DNA from: Zwartia panacis
Lineage (GTDB): Bacteria > Pseudomonadota > Gammaproteobacteria > Burkholderiales > Burkholderiaceae_B
Assembly (NCBI RefSeq): GCF_030410395.1
Contig: NZ_JAUHHF010000001.1
Coordinates: 124,001 to 188,000, forward strand
Length of the DNA: 64,000 nt
Direction: 5' to 3'
Below, in pieces: positions 48,315 through 57,094 of the stretch. How positions within the stretch are numbered: position 1 is the first letter of the stretch; each line of letters begins with the position of its first letter. The notes below the pieces were generated by a model. That model was not told where the DNA came from. It saw nothing but the letters and a program-made list of their open reading frames with translations, and ran no database searches. A program made the position numbers and the translations under genes.

Positions 48315-48689
48315 ATGAAAGTCATACTTTGGGGCAGTGTTGCCCTGTTGGCCCTGTTGTGGACAAGTGGGGCCGCCTTGCTGGCCAAGGCAGTCAAGTG
48401 GTCTGCGCAGCAGATGTCCGGGGGGACGATCACGAGTCTCGATGGGATGGCAACTAATCTCGTCATCCCGGTCTGGTTGACTCCATGGTTCGATCCGGCT
48501 ATGTGGACAGGTGTTATTCAGATGATGCAGGATATCCTTGAGAACTTTTCTAGTGTGTTGCCCTCGATGGGGATGGTGCTTGGATGGCTTGTTCCCGCCA
48601 TCTGGATTACCTGGGTGCTCGGTATCTTGGTGTTGGTGGGCGCCGTAATAGTGGGTACGCTGATGTTGCAGCGTTATCACAAGTCTTAA
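48315..48689 (+). CDS. Hypothetical inner-membrane protein
   Basis: The 124-residue product has an N-terminal segment (VILWGSVALLALLWTSGAALLA), a Trp-rich middle (LVIPVWLTPWFDPAMWTGVI) and a C-terminal segment (WLVPAIWITWVLGILVLVGAVIVGTLML). GGAG at 48304-48307 precedes the ATG at 48315. It is a conserved-looking small protein of unknown role; no catalytic residues are visible. Confidence 0.65.
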   Translation: MKVILWGSVALLALLWTSGAALLAKAVKWSAQQMSGGTITSLDGMATNLVIPVWLTPWFDPAMWTGVIQMMQDILENFSSVLPSMGMVLGWLVPAIWITWVLGILVLVGAVIVGTLMLQRYHKS

Positions 48690-48782
48690 AAACCATCAGT
48701 CCTGGCCAGTGACTTCACCAGTGCAAGCGGTATGATGAAAAAAATATAACAATCAAAACGACCGCAAAATAATGGAGATGTC

Positions 48783-49574
48783 ATGCAAGTAAAAGATGGT
48801 TACCTTGAAATTCCCTCACTGAAAGGGAAAGTTTCCGAGGCTGAGTGGCAAGCGCGTGTGGATCTGGCCGCATGTTATCGACTGGTGGCGATGTATGGTT
48901 TGTCGGACATGATCGCCAATCATATTTCTGCGCGTATTCCGGGCGAAGAGGGTGTGTATCTCATTAATCCCTATGGCATGATGTATGAGGAAATCACTGC
49001 CTCGAGTTTGTTCAAGGTGGACTTCTCCGGCAAGGTTGTGGGTGGACCGGACTTTGGTAGTTTGGGTTATGGCGTGAATCGTGCGGGTGCTGTCATCCAT
49101 AGCGCCATCCATGAAGCGCGTCACGATGTGGGTTGCGTGTTGCATACACACAGCTGGGCCTCGATGGCCGTATCGTCCCTGGAGTGCGGCATACTGCCGC
49201 TGACGCAAACCGCAATGCGGTTTCTGAAAGTCGCCTACCATGATTACGAAGGCGTGGTTCTGCTGGATACCGAGAAAGCATCGTTGGTGAAAGATCTTGG
49301 CACAAACAACGTGTTGATTTTGCGTAATCATGGCGCACTGACTGCGGGTGCGACTATTGGCGAGGCGTTTAACTGGATGCACCGCCTGGAGCTTTCCTGC
49401 TATGCGCAGCTTGCTTCCATGGCATGCAATTCCCCCTTAGTCAAAGTTTCTGAAAGGGTGCTGGAGGAAACGTGGAACAACTACCAAGCCAATACGCGTC
49501 GTCGCTTTGGTGATCTGGAGTGGCCTGCCTTGCTACGCAAACTCGATCGTAGTGACCCGACTTATAAAAATTAA
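48783..49574 (+). CDS. Class II aldolase/adducin-family protein
   Basis: Zinc-dependent aldolase fold, 263 residues. The zinc His residues appear in NHISARIPGEEGVYLINP, VLHTHSWASMAVS and ILRNHGALTAGATIGEAFNWMHRLE, as in fuculose-phosphate aldolase relatives and the adducin head. Members of this subgroup (about 260 residues, without a clear catalytic Glu-Tyr pair) have mostly unknown substrates. It stands as a single gene with a good leader. Confidence 0.85.
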   Translation: MQVKDGYLEIPSLKGKVSEAEWQARVDLAACYRLVAMYGLSDMIANHISARIPGEEGVYLINPYGMMYEEITASSLFKVDFSGKVVGGPDFGSLGYGVNRAGAVIHSAIHEARHDVGCVLHTHSWASMAVSSLECGILPLTQTAMRFLKVAYHDYEGVVLLDTEKASLVKDLGTNNVLILRNHGALTAGATIGEAFNWMHRLELSCYAQLASMACNSPLVKVSERVLEETWNNYQANTRRRFGDLEWPALLRKLDRSDPTYKN

Positions 49575-49598
49575 TGAAGTATTGCTATCTACACTGGC

Positions 49599-50387
49599 TT
49601 AAAACAAACCTTTCAAACCCGTGTAGATAGCAACAATCGTCGTGACAATCGCACCTATTGTGGCAGTGAACTCGCTAATTTTTTTAGCGATCATTTGTAA
49701 AGATGCGGACGGTACACGCTCATCATTTTTATCTGCAAGCCAGCTACCCGAGGTCTGTCGATTGACGCTCGTGGAAACCATGATGCTATTTGATTTTAAA
49801 AATGAGAGTCTACCTAGCAACATCCCGGTTATATAACTGAACGAAATGCTCGCTGCAAACTCGATCAAGTCTCGCCATACATAGATCGTCTGGGGCCAAA
49901 TCGGTGAGTCGTCTACGTAGCTGGTCACGGCACTCATGCACGCAACGGCGACCCATCCCAGTGTTACCACACATACCAGCCATACAAGCGTGTTGCGAGA
50001 TTGTCTGTGGCATAAAAAATATCCAAAACATATCGGCAAAATAAGTGTTACTAGACGCAGATATAAAATTTTGGTGTCGTAGATAATCGTGATGCAGACA
50101 TGTGCCAATACTAATAAAAGCAGAGGCAACATAAAAAACTTTGCAAAATCAAAAAAGAAATTGCGATATTTCTCGTGAGAGGTCGTTGCGATTCTACAGG
50201 TTTCTGTCTCGATCGCTGGCGAGGCGGACTCGCCCTGACCGTGCTGATGAGTGTGTAATGCTTGAAGCTGTTCTTCGAGTTCGTGAATGCGCGACATCAG
50301 TTGCTTGGGTAAAGCAATATCGCGTTTGCATTGGTGACATACAAGCGCCTGATGATTGAGTTCGACGACGCAGTATGGACATTTCAT
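49599..50387 (-). CDS. Zinc-ribbon membrane protein in the caspase locus
   Basis: The 262-residue product begins with a zinc ribbon CPYC...CHQC (Cys3, Cys6, Cys17, Cys20), then a short coiled coil (MSRIHELEEQLQALHTH), then four to five membrane segments (about 78-190) and a C-terminal segment ISEFTATIGAIVTTIVAIYTGL. Its start overlaps the stop of the next gene upstream by one base (TAATG), so the two are coupled. Role unknown. Zinc-ribbon plus membrane modules often sense or recruit partners. Confidence 0.65.
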   Translation of the reverse strand: MKCPYCVVELNHQALVCHQCKRDIALPKQLMSRIHELEEQLQALHTHQHGQGESASPAIETETCRIATTSHEKYRNFFFDFAKFFMLPLLLLVLAHVCITIIYDTKILYLRLVTLILPICFGYFLCHRQSRNTLVWLVCVVTLGWVAVACMSAVTSYVDDSPIWPQTIYVWRDLIEFAASISFSYITGMLLGRLSFLKSNSIMVSTSVNRQTSGSWLADKNDERVPSASLQMIAKKISEFTATIGAIVTTIVAIYTGLKGLF

Positions 50388-50830
50388 TATGGATTCACCT
50401 GAATGGTGATCTGTGAGTTCGTCTCGCGACCTTCGACGTCTTTGATCGTGAGACGGATGGTGTGGGAGCCTGGTGGCACAATCGCTTTTTTAAGCTCAAT
50501 GCCGTTAGGGGTGACCGCTGTTTGTATACGAGGTGTGAGATCGACGATTGGTGACTTGAGGTAGGTCACCTTTAGAGAAGATGGATCGATTTTTACTCCT
50601 TCGCGTGATTCAAGTAGTACCTTGAGCTCAAACGGGGAGCTGACTACGATCCCATTTTTAGGATTTATCCACTTGACTATGGGTCCTCGGATAATGCTAC
50701 GAGAAGCTGGTTTCGAGGTATACGGAGGAAGTGCAGCCTCTTGCTCACTGATCAGAGTCTGCGCTTGAATCGGTATAAAGATGCTAATCAATATAGTGCA
50801 TAACAACAAATATATTTGATGAGCTTTCAT
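50387..50830 (-). CDS. Secreted Ig-like domain protein in the caspase locus
   Basis: The 147-residue product has a signal peptide (IYLLLCTILISIFIPIQAQ, about 6-24) and a mature part with one immunoglobulin-like beta-sandwich, seen in IVKWINPKNGIVVSSPFELKV and PPGSHTIRLTIKDVEGRETNSQITI. Predicted periplasmic. It is the first gene of the minus-strand pair and diverges from the caspase gene with 132 bases between, so the three may share a control region. Confidence 0.65.
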   Translation of the reverse strand: MKAHQIYLLLCTILISIFIPIQAQTLISEQEAALPPYTSKPASRSIIRGPIVKWINPKNGIVVSSPFELKVLLESREGVKIDPSSLKVTYLKSPIVDLTPRIQTAVTPNGIELKKAIVPPGSHTIRLTIKDVEGRETNSQITIQVNP

Positions 50831-50962
50831 CTCTAGGCCTGATTATGAGTCTCGTAATGTATGTGTTTTTAACAAGTGTAATATATCCAAAAGAGAAGTA
50901 GCTTGAAATATCAGCGAGTCGCTAATTAGTCTTGATGTTGTCTCTCTTTACACGGAATTCAC

Positions 50963-52648
50963 ATGAGCTCTCGCAGAACCTTTCTTAAAGGTCTGGCCTC
51001 TTTAGCGCCTGCAGCTTCGTTTTCAGATTTATTTGCTGCGCAAAATTCCACGGCACATCAGGCGCTCGTGATTGGAAACAGTCAATATAGTGACATGCCT
51101 CTTGGCAATCCGGTCAATGATGCCTCTGCAGTATCCAAACTCCTTCAAACGGCTGGCTTTGTCACAGATACTCAGCTCAATACGACACGTTCGAACTTGA
51201 TCGCTTCGATAGACCGTTTTACTCAGGTGATTAAACAGTCGCAAACACAAGTTGTCGTTTTTTATTACGCAGGGCACGGTGCGCAACTTGATTGGCGTAA
51301 CTACCTTGTGCCGGTCGATGCTGTGGTGACAAAGCGTGCAGACATGCAGTCACGTTGTGTGGACTTGAACAACCTGCTGAGTCAGCTGAGCAAGATTAAA
51401 GATAAAACTTTTATCATCATTCTTGATGCCTGTCGGGATGATCCTTTTGGCAATCGTTATAAATTAGAAAGTAAGGGATTGTCGCAGTTTGATGCTCCGG
51501 TCGGTAGCCTGTTGGCCTATTCGACTTCTCCAGGAAAAGTCGCCTCTGATGGCAGTGGAGCGAATGGTCTCTACACCGAGAATCTCGTTCGAGAACTTTC
51601 TTTGCCGAACGTCAGAGTCGAGGATGCGCTTAAAAGAGTACGTTTGAATGTTCGATTGGCTTCAAACGGAGATCAAATCCCTTGGGAGACTACTTCGCTG
51701 GAGTCAGATGTCTATCTCTTTGCTTCTGCTAATAAAAAGCAAAGCGCGTCTGATCTTGAACGTTTAATTCAGGAAGAAATTGCGGATTGGTCAAAGGTCA
51801 AAGATTCAAAAGTTCAGGATCAGTGGGTCGCCTATTTGCGTAAATATCCCAATGGGCGATTTTCTGAGGTGGCTCACCAGAGATTAAAAAAACTCATGGT
51901 CGAGCAATCCTCTAAACCGACATTTTCCGCTGTTTCTTCAAGCGGCGTAGCTTCAGCCAAAAATAAAAAAGAGCTCGCGGGAAACATGAAACCTTTCGCG
52001 CCTCCAGAGACGGGTGGGGCGGTCAGGTTAGGCCCCGGGCTCACTGTGCCCAAGCTATGGAAGCCCTCTCAGAGTCCATATTCTGTCGGACGTTACGAGC
52101 TTGGCAGGATTTTCACCGTGGGTGATCAGGCAAAAAATCGGATCTCTGATATGTTGTCGGGAATTGAGACCGAGGTCCGTGTCGCGACCATCACGCGAGT
52201 TGATACGGATGCCGATCTTGTTGAAATTAACAATGGCAGGATTATTCTGGATTTAATGGGCAATCCTATGTCTGTTCGGGGTCGTAAGTTTGATACGCCT
52301 CTAGTGATGATCCCTGCTGAGTTTCAGCTTGGAAAGAAATGGACAGCGACGAATATCAGTACTGTGAATGGTCAGCGTTCATTTGTGACTTACGATGTAC
52401 GAATCGCCGCAGTTGAAAAAATACGTGTGCCTGCAGGAGAGTTTGATGCGTTCAGGGTCGATGCTCACGGTTGGAATGTGACGAATGATGTTGAACTCAC
52501 AGAAACGAATTGGCAAGTTCCTGGCTTGAATTTTTCGGTGAAGCGCGAGACCATGAGGCGTAAGCGAAATGGTCAAATTGTGTTTTCAGAACGTCTGGAA
52601 CTGATGGAGCTTTATCAGCAAAAAACAGTGTTGGATTTAAGTATTTAG
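50963..52648 (+). CDS. Caspase-like (peptidase C14) protein with Tat signal
   Basis: The 561-residue product opens with the Tat motif SRRTFLK (3-9) and a hydrophobic stretch, so it is likely exported folded. A caspase fold covers about 30-255: HQALVIGNSQYSDMPLGNPVNDA, catalytic His105 in FYYAGHGAQ, catalytic Cys157 in ILDACRDDPF. A Lys/Ser linker follows, then a C-terminal beta-rich module (about 365-555) with VPAGEFDAFRV, similar to DUF3108-type domains. Tat-exported caspases of this layout are seen in several Burkholderiales; targets are unknown. Confidence 0.82.
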   Translation: MSSRRTFLKGLASLAPAASFSDLFAAQNSTAHQALVIGNSQYSDMPLGNPVNDASAVSKLLQTAGFVTDTQLNTTRSNLIASIDRFTQVIKQSQTQVVVFYYAGHGAQLDWRNYLVPVDAVVTKRADMQSRCVDLNNLLSQLSKIKDKTFIIILDACRDDPFGNRYKLESKGLSQFDAPVGSLLAYSTSPGKVASDGSGANGLYTENLVRELSLPNVRVEDALKRVRLNVRLASNGDQIPWETTSLESDVYLFASANKKQSASDLERLIQEEIADWSKVKDSKVQDQWVAYLRKYPNGRFSEVAHQRLKKLMVEQSSKPTFSAVSSSGVASAKNKKELAGNMKPFAPPETGGAVRLGPGLTVPKLWKPSQSPYSVGRYELGRIFTVGDQAKNRISDMLSGIETEVRVATITRVDTDADLVEINNGRIILDLMGNPMSVRGRKFDTPLVMIPAEFQLGKKWTATNISTVNGQRSFVTYDVRIAAVEKIRVPAGEFDAFRVDAHGWNVTNDVELTETNWQVPGLNFSVKRETMRRKRNGQIVFSERLELMELYQQKTVLDLSI

Positions 52649-52679
52649 CACCGTTAGGAGACCGAGGTTTCGATCGCTG

Positions 52680-53591
52680 TTATTGAATGCGATTCTTTTC
52701 GAAGGATTGGCTCAGAAAATCCACAAAAATACGGACTCTTCGCGCAAGGTGATGCCTCTGCGGGTAGACAGCATAAATATCTGCGGGTGGTGCTCGGTAG
52801 TTTTTCAACAACAATACTAGTCGACCGCTTTTAAGATATTTCGCCAAATCCCATTCCGCACGCAAAAGAATGCCATGACCATCGAGCGCCCATTGCACAG
52901 CGATATCTCCGTCGTTGGTTGTTAACGGTCCGTTGATTTTGACTGTTTCCTGTCCTTGAGCTGAAGATAAGCGCCACAATCCATACGCCTCATCACCGTG
53001 TTTGATGGCGATGCAGCGATGTTGAGTGAGATCCCTGGGTGTTTTGGGTGTGCCATTCTTTAAAAGATAGCTGGGCGCCGCGCATAATAATCTGCGATTC
53101 GCAGCAATTTTTTTGGCAATCACACGTGCATCAGGTGGCTCTCCAAAGCGAATGCAAACATCGTAAGAAGGATCCGAGGGAGGCGGGGGATTGACGGTCA
53201 GTTGCAATTCGACTTGAACGTTCGGATGGGTCTCGTGAAACTTGGAGATAATCGGTGCAATGTGACTGCGTCCAAAGCCCAGCGTCGCATTGACACGCAG
53301 GAGTCCTTGGGGCTCTGTCATCGATGTGGAAAGACGATGTTCTACATCGTCGATTTCCGCCAAAATTCTGCGCGCATGATTGAGGTATTCCTCGCCCTCG
53401 GCAGTCAAACTCATTCTTCGGGTTGTTCTCGTAAGCAACGGAACCCCAAGTCTTTGCTCAAGCAGATTGAGTTTTCGCGTCACGGCCGGCGGTGTGATCC
53501 CCAGCTCTCTGGCAGCCAGACTCAGGCTGCCAAGTCTGGCCAGCAAGCTAAAAAACGCCATTTCAGCGGAGGAGTTTGGGATCTCTTTCAT
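52680..53591 (-). CDS. LysR-family transcriptional regulator
   Basis: DNA-binding regulator of 303 residues. The N-terminal winged helix (AEMAFFSLLARLGSLSLAARELGITPPAVTRKLNLLEQRLGV, about 8-49) is followed by the two-lobe effector domain (about 90-300). It diverges from a Bug receptor gene and an enolase-superfamily gene, so it probably controls their use in response to a carboxylate or sugar acid. Operator-like repeats are in the intervening gap. Confidence 0.88.
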   Translation of the reverse strand: MKEIPNSSAEMAFFSLLARLGSLSLAARELGITPPAVTRKLNLLEQRLGVPLLTRTTRRMSLTAEGEEYLNHARRILAEIDDVEHRLSTSMTEPQGLLRVNATLGFGRSHIAPIISKFHETHPNVQVELQLTVNPPPPSDPSYDVCIRFGEPPDARVIAKKIAANRRLLCAAPSYLLKNGTPKTPRDLTQHRCIAIKHGDEAYGLWRLSSAQGQETVKINGPLTTNDGDIAVQWALDGHGILLRAEWDLAKYLKSGRLVLLLKNYRAPPADIYAVYPQRHHLARRVRIFVDFLSQSFEKNRIQ

Positions 53592-53593
53592 TC

Positions 53594-53666
53594 TTAACTT
53601 AATTTGAAGAGTATGTTCAGTTTAAATCTATTTTTAACTTATTGAAATAAGCAAAACTCGAACATA
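53594..53666. promoter_or_regulatory. Repeat pair between the LysR and Bug genes
   Basis: TTAACTTA occurs at 53594-53601 and again at 53634-53641 (40-base period). TATGTTC (53612-53618) and GAACATA (53660-53666) form an inverted repeat with 41 bases between. Such spaced sites fit the two contact regions of a LysR-type tetramer, in the gap between the two divergent starts. Confidence 0.35.
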
Positions 53667-53689
53667 CAAATACAAATTAGGGAGATGAC

Positions 53690-54658
53690 ATGATTAGGTT
53701 GATTCGCACGCTTTTGGCAAGCACGATTCTTTTGACAAATTTTGTCTGGGCTCAGAGTGACTACCCGTCCAAGGCCGTCACGATTGTGGTTCCGTATGCC
53801 CCGGGTGGTACGACCGATATCGTGGCGAGGATTTTGGCTCGCGCTCTGCATGGCGCATCGGGTAAGTCATTTGTGGTTGAAAACAAGGGTGGGGCGAGCG
53901 GTACCATCGCGATGGGATACGTGGCGAACGCTGCACCGGATGGATATACCTTGCTTTCTAACGAAATGACGCAAACGGTTGTGCCGGCGTTGTTTCCAAA
54001 GTTGACCTACAGTCCCGTTCGCGATCTCACGTCGATTGGTATTTTTGCCGAAGCGCCTTATGTGCTGGCCATCAGTTCAAAAGTTCCAGTGAACAATTTG
54101 CAAGAGTTTGTGGCATATGCCAAAGCCAATCCAGGCAAGATTAATTTCGCCTCTGGCGGTTCAGGGAGCGGCCCCCACATGGCGGGTGAGTTGTTGAAAT
54201 CTGTCGCTGGAATAGAGATGACGCACATCCCTTACAAAGGTTCGGGCCCCGCACTGCAAGATTTGCTCAGTGGTCAAGTAGAGGTTTTGATTACTGCAGC
54301 GCCCACTGTTGCCCAGCATTTGGGATCAGGTCGAATCAAGGCACTTGCCGTCGCGAGTAACAAGCGAGTGTCGAGCCTTCCGACTGTTCCCACATCTACC
54401 GAGGCGGGTCTCTCTGCTTTTGTTGTCGCTAACTGGTTTGGCTTGGCAGCACCAAAAGATACGCCCGTCGCGATTATTCAACAACTGAATAAAATGCTAG
54501 TTCAAGAACTTGCCAAGCAGGATTTCAAAGATAAACTGATCGCCGCAGGTGCCGAGCCCGTCAATATTTCACCCGCTGAGGCAAATACATTTATTACAGC
54601 TGAGGCTAAACGCTGGCAAGAGTTGATCAAAAAATCTTCGATCAAAGTAGAGAATTAA
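53690..54658 (+). CDS. Bug-family tripartite tricarboxylate transporter receptor
   Basis: Periplasmic binding protein of 322 residues. Signal peptide ends near LTNFVWAQSDYPS. The loops TIVVPYAPGGTTDIVARILARAL and VENKGGASGTIAMGYVANAAPDGYT plus FASGGSGSGPHMAGELLKS define the family. It is the first gene of a pair with the enolase-superfamily gene 24 bases downstream, so its ligand is probably the substrate of that enzyme, perhaps a sugar acid. Confidence 0.9.
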   Translation: MIRLIRTLLASTILLTNFVWAQSDYPSKAVTIVVPYAPGGTTDIVARILARALHGASGKSFVVENKGGASGTIAMGYVANAAPDGYTLLSNEMTQTVVPALFPKLTYSPVRDLTSIGIFAEAPYVLAISSKVPVNNLQEFVAYAKANPGKINFASGGSGSGPHMAGELLKSVAGIEMTHIPYKGSGPALQDLLSGQVEVLITAAPTVAQHLGSGRIKALAVASNKRVSSLPTVPTSTEAGLSAFVVANWFGLAAPKDTPVAIIQQLNKMLVQELAKQDFKDKLIAAGAEPVNISPAEANTFITAEAKRWQELIKKSSIKVEN

Positions 54659-54682
54659 TTACAAACTATATTTAAGAGAGAC

Positions 54683-55849
54683 ATGATGAAAATTGTAAAA
54701 GTTGTGCCGTGGCATGTGGGTCAGTTCATGTTTGTACGCATTGAAACAGACGAGGGGATTACTGGATTCGGTGAGGCCGGGACCTGGGGACACATCGAAG
54801 CGGCTGGAGCTTGTATCAAGAGATTTGCGGAGTACTTGGAAGGCAAGGATCCCTATCCGATTGAGCATCACTGGAACGTGATGCACCGTTTTAGCTATTT
54901 TCAAGGTCTTGCAGAAAATGCCGCGATCTCTGCGATCGATATGGCACTCTGGGATATCAAGGGAAAGGCGCTGAATGTTCCTATCTATGAGTTGCTGGGT
55001 GGCGCAGCACGAACAAAGGCGCGTATCTACGGTCATATCTACGAAAGCACGATCGAGAAAATGCTAGTCGAATGCGAAGCCAAAATGAATGCAGGCTTCA
55101 CTGCGTTTGGGCATTTGAATCCGTTCCTGGACGAGGGGCATGACAAGGTCTACTTTAAAACGCATATCAAGAAAATGCGTGATGCGATCGAAAACACGGA
55201 GCGTATGCGTGAGGTGGTGGGAGATCGGGTGGATTTGCTGCTGGAAATCCATCGACGGTTAACACCTGCCGAGGCGATTGTGTTTGCGCGCGGGGTCGAG
55301 CATACACATCCGATGTTCATTGAGGATCCGATTCGTCCTGAAAGTAATGATGCCATGGCGCGCGTGGCGGAGAAAATTCATATTCCGATTGCAACGGGTG
55401 AGCGCTTCTCCACTATTTACGAGTTTCAAATGTTGATGGCACGTGGCGGTGTTGAATATGCCCGTGTTGATTTGTGCTTGTGCGGTGGTATCACAGGCGC
55501 TAAAAAGGTGGCAGCTATTGCTGAAGCGCATCAAGTCCAAGTGGTTCCGCACAACCCGTTGTCACCGATCGGCTTGGCCGCATGTTTACAGCTGGCTGCG
55601 GCGATCCCGAATTTTGCGATTCAAGAATACGCGACTGGTTTTGAGTCGGGCACCTTTGAGTCCCTGCCGATTCACCTCGGCAGCAATGTCGTCGACAAGG
55701 TACCACTGCCCAAAGATGGTTTCGTGGATATTCCGAATGGACCTGGTTTGGGCATGAATATCTTGCCAGATGCGCACAAGATCAGACCTCCACTTGTGAA
55801 GCCCATTTCCATGCGGCCACACTATGATGGTTTCGTCGTGGATCAGTGA
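54683..55849 (+). CDS. Mandelate racemase/muconate lactonizing enzyme-family dehydratase
   Basis: Enolase-superfamily enzyme of 388 residues, sugar-acid dehydratase type. A capping domain (about 1-115, with AIDMALWDIKGKALNVPIYELLGG) precedes the barrel. Predicted metal ligands are Glu188 (LLLEIHRR), Glu214 (FIEDPI) and Glu240 (IATGER); His290 in VPHNPLSPIGLAACL is a likely acid/base. This resembles galactonate/mannonate-type dehydratases rather than MLE or mandelate racemase. Exact substrate is unresolved. Transcribed with the upstream receptor and probably regulated by the LysR protein. Confidence 0.85.
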   Translation: MMKIVKVVPWHVGQFMFVRIETDEGITGFGEAGTWGHIEAAGACIKRFAEYLEGKDPYPIEHHWNVMHRFSYFQGLAENAAISAIDMALWDIKGKALNVPIYELLGGAARTKARIYGHIYESTIEKMLVECEAKMNAGFTAFGHLNPFLDEGHDKVYFKTHIKKMRDAIENTERMREVVGDRVDLLLEIHRRLTPAEAIVFARGVEHTHPMFIEDPIRPESNDAMARVAEKIHIPIATGERFSTIYEFQMLMARGGVEYARVDLCLCGGITGAKKVAAIAEAHQVQVVPHNPLSPIGLAACLQLAAAIPNFAIQEYATGFESGTFESLPIHLGSNVVDKVPLPKDGFVDIPNGPGLGMNILPDAHKIRPPLVKPISMRPHYDGFVVDQ

Positions 55850-55868
55850 TAGGCGCGTAAACGCTGAA

Positions 55869-56642
55869 TCAAGGAGATTCGGGTTGTTTTTGATTCTTGA
55901 TGATGAAAAAAACGTCCCGAATGATCGGTGGTGAGGCAATGAGCAGTAGAAAAATGGCGATAGGGACGGTCGTGAAATATCCGACCGTCTTGAATGCCAG
56001 GGCGCCCAGAATGCCGCCCATCAAAAACGCTGAAAAAATAGACAGGTAAATGTTGAGCTTTCGCCTGTTGGCCCGCACATCCTCTGCGGGTGGAAGGTGT
56101 TTGCTTTTATTCCAGTAGAAGAGGCGACCGAGCTCGATGCCGATATCGGTGACAACGCCCGTCATGTGGGTTGTGCGTATTTCCGCGCGAGAGACTTTGG
56201 TCATGATCGCATTTTGCAGCCCCATGATGAAGCAGAGAAGCAACATAGTGGTCGGGACAAAAACCTCGACTAGTATGTTCAGGTTGGCACCTAACAGACC
56301 AAATATGAGTAATAAAGCGGCCTCGAGCGCCAGAGATAATGCATATTCGCTATGCAGTCTGCGTCGTCGTGCCCAGTTGATAAAAATGGCGGTGGTCGCG
56401 GCACCTGCAATGAAGCAAAACAGCGCGGCAACACCTGCCAGTACAACGGTGAGATCACTCACGACCAGGTCATCTGCGATTCCGGAGATGATCCCTGTCA
56501 TGTGAGAGGTGTATCGCTGAATCGCCAGAAATCCACCCGCATTCACAGCGCCTGCGATCAGCGCCATGATGCAACCCAGAATCCAGTTGGACCGAGGTTC
56601 ACGGTCCTTACCAGTGAGCTTAAGGAAAAACGCGAGAGACAT
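55869..56642 (-). CDS. YoaK-family (DUF1275) membrane protein
   Basis: Inner-membrane protein of 257 residues with six or seven segments. The start of the family domain reads IMALIAGAVNAGGFLAIQRYTSHMTGIISGIADDL, and the second half has LCFIMGLQNAIMTKVSRAEIRTTHMTGVVTDIGIELGRL, an internal repeat of the S/THMTG motif. Function is unknown in all members. It lies just downstream of another small membrane-protein gene on the same strand (gap 21 bases), so the two are likely co-transcribed. Confidence 0.88.
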   Translation of the reverse strand: MSLAFFLKLTGKDREPRSNWILGCIMALIAGAVNAGGFLAIQRYTSHMTGIISGIADDLVVSDLTVVLAGVAALFCFIAGAATTAIFINWARRRRLHSEYALSLALEAALLLIFGLLGANLNILVEVFVPTTMLLLCFIMGLQNAIMTKVSRAEIRTTHMTGVVTDIGIELGRLFYWNKSKHLPPAEDVRANRRKLNIYLSIFSAFLMGGILGALAFKTVGYFTTVPIAIFLLLIASPPIIRDVFFIIKNQKQPESP

Positions 56643-56663
56643 TCGACTCCATGGGTTGACGCA

Positions 56664-57026
56664 CTAGATCATGTTGATCCCGATTGCCGTGAGTATGGCG
56701 AGCATGATTCCATAGCATAACGCGCCTGCGACTAGGGAGAGTGCGGCGATCTTGAGGGCTTGTATCTCGTTTTGTGGATTCAGTCTGAGCAAGACCGGAC
56801 GACCTCCAATTGAGACGAATGCGAGGCTGTACAAGACGCACGCAATATTCAGGATGTCCGTATCTTTCAGTGCGAAGCCCAGCATGAAGACTGCGGTGCC
56901 GACGATAAAGCTAGGTAACCCCACGATATAGCCGAGCGTACGAAACAGTGTCACACCCGCGAGGTCCCAAGTCGTGGGGACTTCCTCGGGGTGAATGTTT
57001 TCGTCCTTGTCGCAGGGGTGCTTCAC
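56664..57026 (-). CDS. Hypothetical inner-membrane protein
   Basis: The 120-residue product has a polar N-terminus (HPCDKDENIHPEEVPTTWDL), then three hydrophobic segments (FRTLGYIVGLPSFIVGTAVFMLG, ILNIACVLYSLAFVSIG and AALSLVAGALCYGIMLAILTAIG). No family is recognised. It is the first gene of the pair with the YoaK-like gene, and its start faces that of the toxin-antitoxin pair across 68 bases. Confidence 0.6.
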   Translation of the reverse strand: MKHPCDKDENIHPEEVPTTWDLAGVTLFRTLGYIVGLPSFIVGTAVFMLGFALKDTDILNIACVLYSLAFVSIGGRPVLLRLNPQNEIQALKIAALSLVAGALCYGIMLAILTAIGINMI

Positions 57027-57082
57027 ACCAGCCCTTATTAAGTTAAAACAAATAAGTTATTTTATTTTATATCAGCCGATGA

Positions 57083-57088
57083 TATAAT
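57083..57088 (+). promoter_or_regulatory. TATAAT -10 box of the toxin-antitoxin pair
   Basis: A perfect TATAAT six bases before the ATG at 57095, so the transcript would start at or within a base or two of the start codon. Upstream DNA is very AT-rich with an AATAAGTTATT dyad at about 57051-57061 that could bind the antitoxin. Confidence 0.45.
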
Positions 57089-57094
57089 CAAAAA

